Shown: piece after piece, positions 8,594 through 17,372 of the stretch
Position numbering within the stretch: the stretch's first letter is position 1
Layout of the letters: each line of letters opens with the position of its first letter
Assembly: GCF_031180965.1 (NCBI RefSeq)
Contig: NZ_JAPSLH010000026.1
Coordinates: forward strand, 1 to 61,865
Reading direction: 5' to 3'
Source: Chelativorans sp.
GTDB taxonomy: Bacteria; Pseudomonadota; Alphaproteobacteria; Rhizobiales; Rhizobiaceae
Length of the DNA stretch: 61,865 nucleotides
Translations under genes and position numbers: made by a program
Notes under the pieces: model-generated
What the model was told of the DNA's origin: nothing
Databases searched by the model: none
The model's input: the letters and a program-made list of their open reading frames with translations, nothing else

Positions 8594-9874
8594 TCAGCGC
8601 ACGAAAGCGAGCGGCACGGTGAAGGGCCAGGACGAGCGGCCTGCCCCCTGAGGAATCGGGGGGAAGGGGGCAGCCCGCTGCACCGTTTCGACCGCCGCAC
8701 GGTCGAGCACCGGGGAGCCGGAGCTGCCCACCACGCGGATGCCGCTCACCGCGCCGCTGCTGGTCACCGTGAAGGCCACGCGGACCTCCCCTTTCAGACG
8801 CTGGCGCTGCGCCTCGCGCGGATAGCGCAGGGAGCGCCGCAGCTTGCTGACGATCTTGCCAGGATAGTTCGATACAGCGGCGTTGCCCGCCTCCGCAGCC
8901 CGCCCTCTGCCGCGACTCGCGCTGTTGCCCGTCGTGCGGCTGCCCTCGGCAGAGCCGCGCTTGGCATCCTGCTCGTTCCGTCCGCCGGAGCCGGCCGATG
9001 ACCTGCGCTGCCTTGGCTGCTCGGCCTTTTTCTCCGGCTGGCTGGCGGCTCTACGCTCCGCCTTCCTCTCAGGGGCCGGTGCCTTCTCCGCTTTTCGGGG
9101 CGCTTCCTTCGGCGGCACATAGTGCGGGCGCGGCGTCGGGCGCGGGATAGGAAGCATGGAGACCTCCTCTTCCTCCGGCACCGGCTCTATCGTGTCCGGC
9201 ACGGGTTCCACCGGATTGGAGGGCGGCGTATTGGTTGCCGACAGCACCTCTTCTACCGTGACCGGCTCCGCCGTCTCCGTGTTTGTCGGCTCAACCGCCG
9301 CTGCGGTAGGGGCGGGAACAGGAACTGGCTCGGCAGGCTCGACGGCGGCAACCGGCGCTGGCGGCGTTTCGACCGGCTCCAGGACAGGGATTTCCTCCGG
9401 CTCCACCGCCGTCGTCTCGACTGGCGCGATGCTTTCCGTCGCGGTTTCCACCGGTTCCAGCGCTGCGACGTCTGCGGGGTTCACCTGCTCGACCGGCTCG
9501 ATCGTCTCGGAAGGGGATCCAGCGGCCGACATGTCGATAAGCGCCGCGCCCGTGAGGACGATCTCGCCTTCCTCGCCCCCGGCGATCTGCACCTCCGGCG
9601 GCTTCGGCGCGAAGAGGATGGCGATCGCGGCAGTGGCGTGGAGCGCCAGCGAAAGGCCGATCGCCACTGCCTTGCGGGAAAGGGGCCGCGACCCCGAGCG
9701 CAGCTCCGTGCCTCGCGGCGGGCGTTCATCGTTGGCCGGAAGGGGAGCTGCGGTGCCTTCAGGGTTTTTACGCTCTCCGGCGGGGACGAAATCGAGAATG
9801 ACGGCGCCATTGCCCTTGCCGGCTACCGCGGAGCCGGTACGCTCAACGGGACTGAGCCTTATGTCGAGGGCCAT
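8594..9874 (-). CDS. tonB: Energy transducer TonB
   Basis: This protein of about 426 residues has an N-terminal membrane anchor (AVAIGLSLALHATAAIAILF) containing the Ser/His face typical of TonB, a long Pro/Glu/Val-rich periplasmic spacer (many PVEPVE-like repeats, then a Lys/Arg-rich stretch) and the C-terminal TonB domain starting at YPREAQRQRLKGEVRV with the usual GAVSGIRVVGSSGSPVLDRAA motif. It passes energy from ExbBD to the haem receptor encoded just upstream. The ATG at 9874 opens a sensible N-terminus; a GTG at 9883 sits better behind GGAG. The frame runs on to 9976 but would overlap the preceding gene. No exbB/exbD are in the window. Confidence 0.9.
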   Translation of the reverse strand: MALDIRLSPVERTGSAVAGKGNGAVILDFVPAGERKNPEGTAAPLPANDERPPRGTELRSGSRPLSRKAVAIGLSLALHATAAIAILFAPKPPEVQIAGGEEGEIVLTGAALIDMSAAGSPSETIEPVEQVNPADVAALEPVETATESIAPVETTAVEPEEIPVLEPVETPPAPVAAVEPAEPVPVPAPTAAAVEPTNTETAEPVTVEEVLSATNTPPSNPVEPVPDTIEPVPEEEEVSMLPIPRPTPRPHYVPPKEAPRKAEKAPAPERKAERRAASQPEKKAEQPRQRRSSAGSGGRNEQDAKRGSAEGSRTTGNSASRGRGRAAEAGNAAVSNYPGKIVSKLRRSLRYPREAQRQRLKGEVRVAFTVTSSGAVSGIRVVGSSGSPVLDRAAVETVQRAAPFPPIPQGAGRSSWPFTVPLAFVR

Positions 9875-9897
9875 GGCGAGCACGGGCGGCCTGTCTC

Positions 9898-10323
9898 CTA
9901 TTTCCCGAATTCGACAGCGCCCCGTGCGGCCGTGGTCAGCTGCCGCATGCAGACGGCCGCCTCCGGCCCTTCGCAAGCCGTCGAGGCGTTGATCAGCACA
10001 CGGCCGAGATCGGCGCAGTCCAGTTGCGGCAGGTCGAACTGGCGCACTTTCGTCTCGCCGTCCGGCAGTTCTTTGAAGTCAAGGACGGTAAGGCGCTTGA
10101 CCACGCCGTCCTTGCCGAACAGAGCCACCTCATAGGCGGCGCGGCCGATATTTTGTCCCAGCCGGTTCGCAGCCACGAAAGTGAGGCGGCAGCCGCGCTG
10201 GCTCGGCTCCGCGCCGTTGAGCTCGAGGGAAAGGGAAGGCGGACTTCCGCTTTCCTGAGCGCCAAGGTGCGGAACGTCCGCAAAAAGGGCGGCAACAAGG
10301 CAGGCCGTCAGCCGCATGCTCAT
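9898..10323 (-). CDS. Small exported protein of the haem-uptake operon, unknown function
   Basis: The 141-residue product starts with a short Sec-type signal (MRLTACLVAALFADVPHLGA) and then a soluble domain with four cysteines, among them Cys in QRGCRLTF and CADLGRVL, which could form disulfides in the periplasm. It begins 2 bases after the hmuR stop and ends 23 bases before tonB, so it is almost certainly in one transcript with both and probably serves haem uptake. I do not recognise a named domain; related small proteins occupy this position in other rhizobial haem loci. Start could be either of two ATGs (10323 or 10317). Confidence 0.75.
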   Translation of the reverse strand: MSMRLTACLVAALFADVPHLGAQESGSPPSLSLELNGAEPSQRGCRLTFVAANRLGQNIGRAAYEVALFGKDGVVKRLTVLDFKELPDGETKVRQFDLPQLDCADLGRVLINASTACEGPEAAVCMRQLTTAARGAVEFGK

Positions 10324-10325
10324 GA

Positions 10326-12371
10326 TCAGCCTCCCAGACGCAGGGTGGCGCCGACCTTGACGGTCACCCCCGGCTGATAGTCGAAGCCGCCGGCGGTATC
10401 GACGAGGGGAATGACATATTCTTCGTCGAAGAGGTTATCGACCCGGAAGTCGAACCGCAGATTGTCGGTGGCCCGGTAGTTCGCGTAGATGTTCACCAGC
10501 GTGTAATCCTCGGCAAAGCTCGATCCTTCCGGCGCCTCGTTGAACTGCACCTCGCCGCCGACGGTGAGGCGCTCTTCCAGGAAGCGCATGCCGAGATCCG
10601 CGGTGACGGTGGAGGAGGGAATGGTGGCCAGTTCCGTCCGTGTGCCATCGCGCTGGATCTCGTGGCCATCGATGACGGACACGCTCAAGCCGCCGAAGAA
10701 GCGGCCGGCGTCGTAATAGCCTTCGAGCTCGAAGCCCTCGATTTCCGCCCCCAGCACGTTCTGATACTGCACGCAGAAGCCCATCGGCGAGAAGGAACAG
10801 GGCGAGCCCGGCGAGACGAAGATCGTCTCGGTGGTGATGAAATCCTCCACGTCGTTGTGGAAGTAGGCGGCCTTGAGGCGCAGCGTGTCGTCGGGCCGGA
10901 AGAGGCCCTCGGCGCCGTAGTTGACGCCGACCTCCCAGGTCTTGCCCGTTTCCGGCTTCAGGTCCGGGTTGGGGAGGAAGGGGAAGGGGGGTCTTGGATG
11001 CATGCCGCTGATGAAGGCTTCCGACGTATTCGGCGCGCGGTAGCCCTCGGCGTAGGAGCCGTAGACCTGGAGGCCGGCCAGCGGACCTTCGCGGAACGGC
11101 GACACGCCCACGCTGATGCGCGGCGACAGGCGGTCATCCGAGCTCTCCTCCGATGCTTCCAGCGTGTAGGCGTCGTAACGCAGGCCGGCTACCACTTCGA
11201 GCCATTCATAGGTGAGCTTGTCCTGGACATAGGCGCCCCAGACGGTCCGCTCCCCGTTCGGGTTGAAGAAATCGGGGCGGCCGCCGGCATCCGAGGTGAA
11301 GTCGTCATAGACCCAATCCCCTCCCACCGTGAGTTCGTGCTGGATCAGGCCGGTGTCGAAATAGGAGGTGTTCCAGATGTCGAAGCTCGACGTGTGGAGA
11401 TCGTAGTTGGTCGGATCGCCGGCTTCGGTCTCGGTAAGGTCAATCGCGTTATAGGCGCCCTTGACGTTGAGGTTCAGCCACTTCTCCTCCTCGTCGGTGA
11501 TCTTGAGCTCGCCGGTGAAGGTGTTGTCCTTGAGCTCGTTGTCGACGAGCTCCGACGTCGACCAGTCATTGCGGGCCCCGGTCCAGCCGAGCGTCAGCTC
11601 GCTCAGTTCCCTCGGCCGGAGCGTGCCCTTCACATGTCCGCTCAGCACCTCGAAGCCGGAATAGTCAACCGTGTTGCCGGCACCGTCCTCGTAGTCGCCG
11701 TAGTCGCGCCAGACGATATTGCTGAGCACGGAGGCATTGTCGCTGAAGCGGTAGGCGCCGGTGGTGCTGGTGGTCCAGCCCGAGCCGTTCGACTCGTAGC
11801 GCGCGGTGGTGGAGAGGGCGTAGGTCTCGTCTTCCCGCAGGAAGTCTTCGGCCGATTTGGTCTCGAAATAGACGACGCCGCCGATGGCGCCCGAACCGAA
11901 GGTATTGGCGCTGGGGCCGCGGATGACGTCCACCTGCTTGATGAGCTCCGGATCGAGCCAGAACATCCTCGAAACGTCGTGACCGTTCTTGTGGAAGTTC
12001 CGACGCGCGCCGTCGACGATGACGGATACCCGGCCGGCATTCTGCAGCCCGCGGATATTTATGTTGCCGACGGAAGGCTGACCGTCGGCATAGATGGTCA
12101 CGCCGGGAATGCCGAAGAGGAGATCGCTCGGGGTCGTTGCCAGACGCCGGTCCAGCTGCTCCTGGCTCACATGGCTGACGGAGGCCATGGTCTCGATCGG
12201 CGTCTCGCCGGTGCGGCTAACGACCGTGATCCTGTCGAGCAGCGTGGCGTCACCCGCATTTCCTGCCGACGCGGACTGCTGCTGCGCCGAAGCTCCACTT
12301 GCTGCAATGAAAACTAGAACGGCCGCGCCTGAAAGCATTGCCGTGCGACTGCGACCCAAACGCCCCTTCAT
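10326..12371 (-). CDS. hmuR: TonB-dependent haem/haemoglobin outer-membrane receptor
   Basis: This 681-residue receptor has a signal peptide (cleavage after ASGASA), a TonB box-like segment (LDRITVVSR), a plug domain (TIYADGQPSVGNINIRGLQN) and a 22-strand barrel ending in a C-terminal aromatic/hydrophobic strand. The haem-receptor signature is present as YRAPNTSEAF (FRAP-type) followed by LPNPDLKPETGKTWEVG (NPNL-type), with the intervening conserved region carrying a His in GMHPRPP. It imports haem across the outer membrane using TonB energy. A SD-like AGGGGA precedes the ATG. The promoter region shared with hmuP carries an iron-responsive operator, so expression should rise under iron limitation. 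Confidence 0.92.
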   Translation of the reverse strand: MKGRLGRSRTAMLSGAAVLVFIAASGASAQQQSASAGNAGDATLLDRITVVSRTGETPIETMASVSHVSQEQLDRRLATTPSDLLFGIPGVTIYADGQPSVGNINIRGLQNAGRVSVIVDGARRNFHKNGHDVSRMFWLDPELIKQVDVIRGPSANTFGSGAIGGVVYFETKSAEDFLREDETYALSTTARYESNGSGWTTSTTGAYRFSDNASVLSNIVWRDYGDYEDGAGNTVDYSGFEVLSGHVKGTLRPRELSELTLGWTGARNDWSTSELVDNELKDNTFTGELKITDEEEKWLNLNVKGAYNAIDLTETEAGDPTNYDLHTSSFDIWNTSYFDTGLIQHELTVGGDWVYDDFTSDAGGRPDFFNPNGERTVWGAYVQDKLTYEWLEVVAGLRYDAYTLEASEESSDDRLSPRISVGVSPFREGPLAGLQVYGSYAEGYRAPNTSEAFISGMHPRPPFPFLPNPDLKPETGKTWEVGVNYGAEGLFRPDDTLRLKAAYFHNDVEDFITTETIFVSPGSPCSFSPMGFCVQYQNVLGAEIEGFELEGYYDAGRFFGGLSVSVIDGHEIQRDGTRTELATIPSSTVTADLGMRFLEERLTVGGEVQFNEAPEGSSFAEDYTLVNIYANYRATDNLRFDFRVDNLFDEEYVIPLVDTAGGFDYQPGVTVKVGATLRLGG

Positions 12372-12460
12372 GCGAATCCCCTGATCTCTCGATGAGGCCT
12401 TCGCTGGCTGGTCCTGATTTCCTCAGGCTTGCTGGCTCGCCTTGCCCCCCGGCAGGGCTA

Positions 12461-12519
12461 ATGTTGACTGTGGCAGTCCGGTATTGCGTTTCCTATTTAA
12501 GTTGATTATGCGTGTCAAC
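12461..12519. promoter_or_regulatory. RirA-type iron-responsive operator region (IRO)
   Basis: At 12501-12519 the palindrome GTTGA-N9-TCAAC contains TGA-N9-TCA, the core described for rhizobial iron-responsive operators bound by RirA. A second, weaker copy (GTTGA-N9-TCCGG, 12463-12481) is about two turns to its left. The pair lies in the 177-210 base gap between divergent hmuR and hmuP and so can repress both when iron is sufficient. rirA itself is encoded 4 kb away. Confidence 0.75.
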
Positions 12520-12581
12520 ATTCAGATCACAATCCGCCGAGCCAGCCCGTGCAAGCCAGGCGCGAAGAAAGGCACCGGAAC

Positions 12582-12779
12582 GTGAACGCTGAGCCTCCCC
12601 TGGACCGCAAGCCCCCGCATCCCGGCCGCGAGCGCGAGCCGCTGCGCAAAGACGTGCCGGTTCGTACCGTCTCGAGCGACGAGCTCTTCGGCGGCGCGCA
12701 GGAGATCGCCATCGCCCATGCCGGCTCCTATTACCGCCTGAAGATCACCAGGCAGGGCAAGCTCATCCTCAACAAGTAG
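12582..12779 (+). CDS. hmuP: Haemin uptake protein HmuP/HemP
   Basis: This small protein (65 residues from the GTG at 12582; 76 from the GTG at 12549) carries the complete HemP-family core: VRTVSSDELFGGAQEI, then IAHAGSYYRLKITRQGKLIL and a terminal NK. In rhizobia HmuP is needed for haem receptor expression or activity. The inner GTG is preferred because an AAAGG lies about 8 bases before it. It leads the plus-strand hmuPSTUV operon, 13 bases before hmuS. Confidence 0.88.
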   Translation: MNAEPPLDRKPPHPGREREPLRKDVPVRTVSSDELFGGAQEIAIAHAGSYYRLKITRQGKLILNK

Positions 12780-12792
12780 CGCGGGGACATCC

Positions 12793-13851
12793 ATGACAGG
12801 GGAATCCATTCTTCAGCCGGAGGAGATCCGGCGCAAACGGGCGGAAAATCCGAAGATGCGCGAGCGCGATCTCGCCCGCATCCTCGGCATCTCCGAAGCC
12901 GAACTGGTTGCCGCCCATTGCGGCGAGGGAGTTAGCCGGATCGAGCCGCGCGTGCCGGATTTCCTCGCCGGCATGGAGGCCGTGGGCACCGTGATGGCGC
13001 TGACGCGCAACGAAAGCGCCGTGCACGAGAAGATCGGCGTCTACGAAAACGCCTCGGCCTCGGAGAAGAGCGCGATCGTGCTCGGGAAGGAGATCGATCT
13101 CAGGATCTTTCCGTCGCACTGGGCGCATGCCTTCGCCGTGGAGAAGAGGGACGGGGAGGATGTGCGGCTCAGCCTGCAGTTCTTCGACCGGGCGGGCGAT
13201 GCAGTGCACAAGGTGCATCTGAGGCCCGAGTCGAACTCCCATGCCTTCCACAAGCTCCTCGAGGCGTTGGCGAGCCGCGACCAGAGCCCGAATATCGAAG
13301 TGAAAGCGCCGGCGCAGCTTGAGGCGCCCGAGGAAACCGATAGTGGTGTGGTCGAGACGCTGCGCGAGCGCTGGAGCGCGATGCAGGACGTGCACCAGTT
13401 CGTGGGCATCCTGCGCACGCTGAAGCTCACCCGCCGGCAGGCCGTGCAGATGGTCGGCGACGAATTCGCCTGGCGGCTCGACGGGACGGCCGTGCCGGCC
13501 ATGATGGACCAGGCGGTGGAAGCAACAATCCCGATCATGTGCTTTGTCGGCAGCCGCGGCTGCATCCAGATCCACTCGGGACCGGTGGCGAATGTGAAGC
13601 CGATGGGGCCGTGGCTGAATGTAATGGACCCCACCTTCCACCTGCATCTGCGGCTCGACCACCTGGCGGAAGTCTGGGCAGTGCGCAAGCCGACCAAGGA
13701 CGGCCATGTCACATCGCTCGAAGCCTATGACGACGCCGGCAATCTCGTCATCCAGTTCTTCGGCAAAAGGCACGAGGGCGAGGAGGAGCGCGCCGACTGG
13801 CGATCGGCCATGGAGCGTCTCCCACGCCTGCCGCACGCTTCGGCGGCCTAG
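12793..13851 (+). CDS. hmuS: Haemin-degrading factor HmuS
   Basis: The 352-residue cytoplasmic protein shows the duplicated HemS/ChuX architecture: an N-terminal half (residues about 15-165) opening with RKRAENPKMRERDLARILGISEAEL and a second half (about 190-350) beginning with LRERWSAMQDVHQFVGILR, with the conserved GSRGCIQIHSGPV and MGPWLNVMDPTFHLHL segments of the haem pocket. HemS/HmuS proteins accept haem from the ABC importer and store or degrade it. The spacing of 9 bases to hmuT indicates an operon. Together with the IsdG-like enzyme the locus encodes two haem-processing proteins. Confidence 0.92.
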   Translation: MTGESILQPEEIRRKRAENPKMRERDLARILGISEAELVAAHCGEGVSRIEPRVPDFLAGMEAVGTVMALTRNESAVHEKIGVYENASASEKSAIVLGKEIDLRIFPSHWAHAFAVEKRDGEDVRLSLQFFDRAGDAVHKVHLRPESNSHAFHKLLEALASRDQSPNIEVKAPAQLEAPEETDSGVVETLRERWSAMQDVHQFVGILRTLKLTRRQAVQMVGDEFAWRLDGTAVPAMMDQAVEATIPIMCFVGSRGCIQIHSGPVANVKPMGPWLNVMDPTFHLHLRLDHLAEVWAVRKPTKDGHVTSLEAYDDAGNLVIQFFGKRHEGEEERADWRSAMERLPRLPHASAA

Positions 13852-13860
13852 GATTTCCAG

Positions 13861-14772
13861 ATGCCAGAACTCCTTCGATTGAGAACAGCGGAGAAGGCGG
13901 CGCTCGCCGGCTTCGCCCTCCTGATGGCGTCCTTCCTCCCTGCCGGCGGGACGATGGCGGAGGATCTGCCGCAGGCATTGCCCGATCCCTCCCGCCTGGT
14001 GACGATCGGCGGCTCGCTGACGGAAATCGTCTTCGCCCTCGGCGAGGAGAAGCGGCTTGTCGGCCGCGATTCCACCAGCACCTATCCGCCGGAGGCGGCG
14101 GAAATCCCCGATGTCGGCTATATGCGCCAGCTCGCGCCGGAGGGCGTTCTTTCGGTTGCGCCGACGGGCATCATCGCGCTCCATGGGAGCGGGCCGCCGG
14201 AGGCGATGGATGTGCTCGGCAATGGGGGCATCCCTCTCGTTGTCGTCCCCGAGTCCTATGATCGCGACGGCATCCTGCGGAAAATCCGCTTTGTCGGCGC
14301 GGCGCTCGGCAGCCCGGCCAAGGCGGAGGAGCTTGCGGAGCGCGTGGGCCGCGAGATCGATACGGCGGAGGCGCTGACCCAGGGTGTGGCCGAGCGCAAG
14401 CGCGTGCTCTTCATCCTGAGCATGCAGGGCGGCCGGATCCTTGCCTCCGGTACGGGCACGGCGGCCGACGGCGTCATCGAGATGGCCGGAGGCGTCAACG
14501 CCATCGATTCATTTGCCGGCTACAAGAAGGTGTCCGAGGAAGCCGTCATCCAGGCGCAGCCGGACGTTATCCTGATGATGGACAGGGGCGGCGAGCACGG
14601 TGCTTCGGGCGAGGATTTCTTTGCCCATCCGGCAATCGCCCCAACCCCCGCGGGGCAGAGCAGGACGCTGGTGCGCATGGACGGCAGCTACCTGCTCGGC
14701 TTCGGGCCACGCACGGCAGCCGCGGTGCGGGATCTCGCCGCGGCGCTCTACCCCACGCCGCCGGCGAACTAG
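13861..14772 (+). CDS. hmuT: Haem ABC transporter periplasmic substrate-binding protein
   Basis: The 303-residue product starts with a signal peptide (hydrophobic run AALAGFALLMASFLPAGG) and folds as a class III binding protein: VTIGGSLTEIVFALG opens the first lobe and SGTGTAADGVIEMAGG the hinge-proximal part of the second. The Tyr in VGRDSTSTYPPEA corresponds to the haem-ligating Tyr of the PhuT/HmuT family. It delivers haem in the periplasm to HmuUV. It is followed after 3 bases by hmuU. Confidence 0.9.
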   Translation: MPELLRLRTAEKAALAGFALLMASFLPAGGTMAEDLPQALPDPSRLVTIGGSLTEIVFALGEEKRLVGRDSTSTYPPEAAEIPDVGYMRQLAPEGVLSVAPTGIIALHGSGPPEAMDVLGNGGIPLVVVPESYDRDGILRKIRFVGAALGSPAKAEELAERVGREIDTAEALTQGVAERKRVLFILSMQGGRILASGTGTAADGVIEMAGGVNAIDSFAGYKKVSEEAVIQAQPDVILMMDRGGEHGASGEDFFAHPAIAPTPAGQSRTLVRMDGSYLLGFGPRTAAAVRDLAAALYPTPPAN

Positions 14773-14775
14773 CCG

Positions 14776-15870
14776 ATGCCGCGTCCGGCCGAGATGTCGC
14801 TGCGCGCGATGATCCATGCGCCGGAAGGCGACCGGTCCGCCCGCGCCCGGCTGGTGCTCGTCCTCCTGGCGCTGCTGCTCGTCTCGGTCGCCGCATTCAG
14901 CGTCGCCACGGGGGCGTCGGACGCCTCGGCCCTGGCGGTGATCGACGGCTGGTTCCGCGCCGGTCCTCAGGACGCGCTCACCGCCCGCGACCGCCTCATC
15001 GTCCAAGAGATACGCCTGCCGCGCGTAGCGCTCGGCATCCTAGTCGGCGCGGCGCTGGCGGTCTCCGGCGCGCTGATGCAGGGCCTGTTCCGCAACCCGC
15101 TGGCCGACCCGGGGCTGGTCGGGGTTTCCGCCGGCGCGAGCCTCGGGGCCATAACGGTCATCGTGCTTGGCGGGACAATCCTGCGGCCGGCGGTCGACCT
15201 GCTTGGCATCCATGCGCTGCCGCTGGCGGCGTTCGGGGGCGGACTGGTCACCACCCTGATCCTCTACCGGATCGCAACACGGCGCGGCCAGACCTCGGTC
15301 GCCACGATGCTGCTTGCCGGCATTGCGCTCGCCGCACTGGCCGGCGCTATTGCCGGCATCCTCATCTACCGCGCCGACGACCAGCAGCTGCGCGACTTGA
15401 CCTTCTGGAGCCTTGGCTCCCTTGGTGGGGCAACCTGGACGAAGATCCTGGCAGTCGCCCCCATCATCCTCGCCGCGCTCGCGGCCACGCCCTTCCTGGC
15501 ACGCGGGCTCGATGCACTGTCTCTCGGCGAAGCGTCCGCGCGGCACCTCGGCGTGCCCGTCCAGCGCGTCAAGGCGCTGGCCGTCCTCTGCGTCGCCGCG
15601 GCGACGGGCGCTGCCGTTGCCGTGTCCGGCGGCATTGGCTTCGTCGGGATTGTCGTCCCGCATCTTTTGCGGCTCGTCATTGGGCCGGACCATCGCTACC
15701 TGCTGCCCGCCTCGGCCCTGCTCGGCGCGAGCCTGCTTCTTCTCGCGGATGCGGTGAGCCGCACCATCGTCGCGCCGGCCGAGCTGCCGATCGGCATCGT
15801 GACGGCCATCTTCGGCGCACCCTTCTTCCTGTGGGTGCTCCTGCGCCGGCGGGGCCTCGTCGATCTCTAA
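14776..15870 (+). CDS. hmuU: Haem ABC transporter permease (FecCD family)
   Basis: This 364-residue inner-membrane protein has about ten hydrophobic helices and the FecCD/BtuC signature segments RLPRVALGILVGAALAVSG, GVSAGASLGAITVIVLGG and GGIGFVGIVVPHLLRLVIG. As a homodimer with HmuV it moves haem into the cytoplasm. The gene begins 3 bases after hmuT and ends 11 bases before hmuV, so all three are translated from one message. Confidence 0.92.
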   Translation: MPRPAEMSLRAMIHAPEGDRSARARLVLVLLALLLVSVAAFSVATGASDASALAVIDGWFRAGPQDALTARDRLIVQEIRLPRVALGILVGAALAVSGALMQGLFRNPLADPGLVGVSAGASLGAITVIVLGGTILRPAVDLLGIHALPLAAFGGGLVTTLILYRIATRRGQTSVATMLLAGIALAALAGAIAGILIYRADDQQLRDLTFWSLGSLGGATWTKILAVAPIILAALAATPFLARGLDALSLGEASARHLGVPVQRVKALAVLCVAAATGAAVAVSGGIGFVGIVVPHLLRLVIGPDHRYLLPASALLGASLLLLADAVSRTIVAPAELPIGIVTAIFGAPFFLWVLLRRRGLVDL

Positions 15871-15881
15871 GGAAGCCATCC

Positions 15882-16673
15882 ATGATCGAAGTCAGCAATG
15901 TCAGCGTCTCCCTCGGCGGCAAGCGCATCCTCGCGGGCCTCGATTTTTCGGCCGAACCTGGCCATGTGACGGCGATCGTCGGTCCCAACGGCTCGGGAAA
16001 GTCGACGCTGATCAAGGCGCTGTCCGGCGATCTGCCCTATACGGGCTTTATCGGCATCAACGGCCGCGAGCTCTCGGCCCTTAGGCCCGCCGAAGCCGCG
16101 GCCCTGCGCGCCGTTCTGCCGCAATCGGCGACATTGTCCTTCCCCTACACGGTGCGCGAGGTGGTGCGGCTCGGCCTGCTGGGCGGCCGCTCGGGGGCGC
16201 TTCCCGGCCAGGATGCCCATCTGCCCGAACGGGCGCTTGCCAAGGTGGATCTCGCCGGCTTTACCGGTCGCTTCTATCAGGAGCTCTCGGGCGGCGAGCA
16301 GCAGCGCGTGCAGCTTGCGCGCGTGCTCTGCCAGGTCTGGATGCCGGTTCTGGAAGGAAAGCCGCGCTATCTGCTGCTCGACGAGCCGGTCTCCAGCCTC
16401 GACATCAAGCACCAGTTCCTGGTCATGAAGATCGCGCGCGAGTTCGCCGAGCGCGGCGGCGGGGTGGTGGCCGTGCTGCATGACCTCAACCTGACCGCCG
16501 CCTTCGCAGATCGGGTCCATGTGATGCACAAAGGCAGGAGCGCCGCCGCCGGCACGCCCGAGGAGGTGATGCGCGAAAGCTTGCTTTCGGATGTCTTCGA
16601 CTGCTCGTTGAAGGTAGGCGCCGTTCCCTCCGGCCGGATACCCTTCGTGCTGCCCCAGGCAGCCGTCGCGTAG
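15882..16673 (+). CDS. hmuV: Haem ABC transporter ATP-binding protein
   Basis: The 263-residue ATPase shows Walker A GPNGSGKST, a Q-loop in VLPQSATLSFPYTVREVV, the ABC signature LSGGEQQRVQLARVLCQ, Walker B RYLLLDEPVSSLD and the switch His in AVLHDLNLTAAF. The insertion VWMPVLEGKPR between signature and Walker B is usual for haem importers. The ATG at 15882 is preferred over an upstream in-frame ATG (15831) that would overlap hmuU. Its stop is only 4 bases from that of rirA on the opposite strand. Confidence 0.93.
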   Translation: MIEVSNVSVSLGGKRILAGLDFSAEPGHVTAIVGPNGSGKSTLIKALSGDLPYTGFIGINGRELSALRPAEAAALRAVLPQSATLSFPYTVREVVRLGLLGGRSGALPGQDAHLPERALAKVDLAGFTGRFYQELSGGEQQRVQLARVLCQVWMPVLEGKPRYLLLDEPVSSLDIKHQFLVMKIAREFAERGGGVVAVLHDLNLTAAFADRVHVMHKGRSAAAGTPEEVMRESLLSDVFDCSLKVGAVPSGRIPFVLPQAAVA

Positions 16674-16677
16674 CTGT

Positions 16678-17145
16678 CTAGCCGGGTAGAGCCACCGGCG
16701 CGGGCTGCGGCAGGTTGAGGCCCAGAAGGTCGCGCATATTCGGCCGCGCGTCGACCAGGTCCTGGATCGAATAGGAGGCAAGCACCTCGAAGAAGGCGCC
16801 CAGCGCCTTGCGCAGCGCCTCGTTCAGTCCGCAGCCGTCGACCAGCGGGCATTCCGACCCGTCATTCTCGAAGCACTCGGCCATGGCGAAATTCTCCTCC
16901 GTCACGCGCACCACGTCGTAGAGCGTGATGTCCTCGGCCGGCTTGGCCAGACGCACGCCGCCGCTGCGGCCGCGCACCGTCTGAACCAGGCCCGCTTCCA
17001 CCAGCGGCTGGAGAATCTTGAAGAGGAAAAGGTCCGACAGCGTGTAGGCCTGCGCGATGTCGGGAATCCGGCTGAGGCGACCCTCGTTGGCCGCGCAATA
17101 CATCAGGATACGGATCGCATAGTTCGTTTGCCGGGTAAGCCGCAT
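16678..17145 (-). CDS. rirA: Rrf2-family iron-responsive repressor RirA
   Basis: The 155-residue protein opens with the Rrf2 winged helix (MRLTRQTNYAIRILMYCAAN, then IPDIAQAYTLSDLFLFKILQ) and has the three iron-sulfur cluster cysteines of RirA at Cys91, Cys99 and Cys105. The tail from NEALRKALGAFFEVLASYSI is typical of rhizobial RirA rather than IscR or NsrR. RirA with an intact 4Fe-4S cluster represses iron-uptake genes at TGA-N9-TCA operators, one of which is present in the hmuR-hmuP gap. Location next to the haem locus suits a local and global iron regulator. Confidence 0.92.
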   Translation of the reverse strand: MRLTRQTNYAIRILMYCAANEGRLSRIPDIAQAYTLSDLFLFKILQPLVEAGLVQTVRGRSGGVRLAKPAEDITLYDVVRVTEENFAMAECFENDGSECPLVDGCGLNEALRKALGAFFEVLASYSIQDLVDARPNMRDLLGLNLPQPAPVALPG

Positions 17146-17190
17146 GGCATGCCTTCTCTCGCGTCAGGTGAAGCGCAATATGGACTATAG

Positions 17191-17207
17191 ATTAGAACAA
17201 TTCCAGA
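17191..17207. promoter_or_regulatory. Irr-box-like (ICE) inverted repeat upstream of rirA
   Basis: The sequence ATTAGAA-CAA-TTCCAGA, 46 bases upstream of the rirA start, resembles the rhizobial iron control element bound by Irr (TTTAGAA-N3-TTCTAAA type), with 5 of 7 positions symmetric. In Agrobacterium, Irr represses rirA at low iron; this site would permit that. It also lies upstream of the plus-strand acetyltransferase gene. Confidence 0.45.
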
Positions 17208-17372
17208 GATGTTTCTCAAATATGATCTCTTTTGTCAGGAAAGCGGTCAAAGCCATGCGCTGCCTGCAATTCGGCGATGCGCCAAGCCGTGGTTGTAAAC
17301 AGGCGCGGAGGCCACATATTCCTGCCAACGGTCGAACGGTTTCGGGGAGGAACCCGGAAGGAGTGCGGCTTC

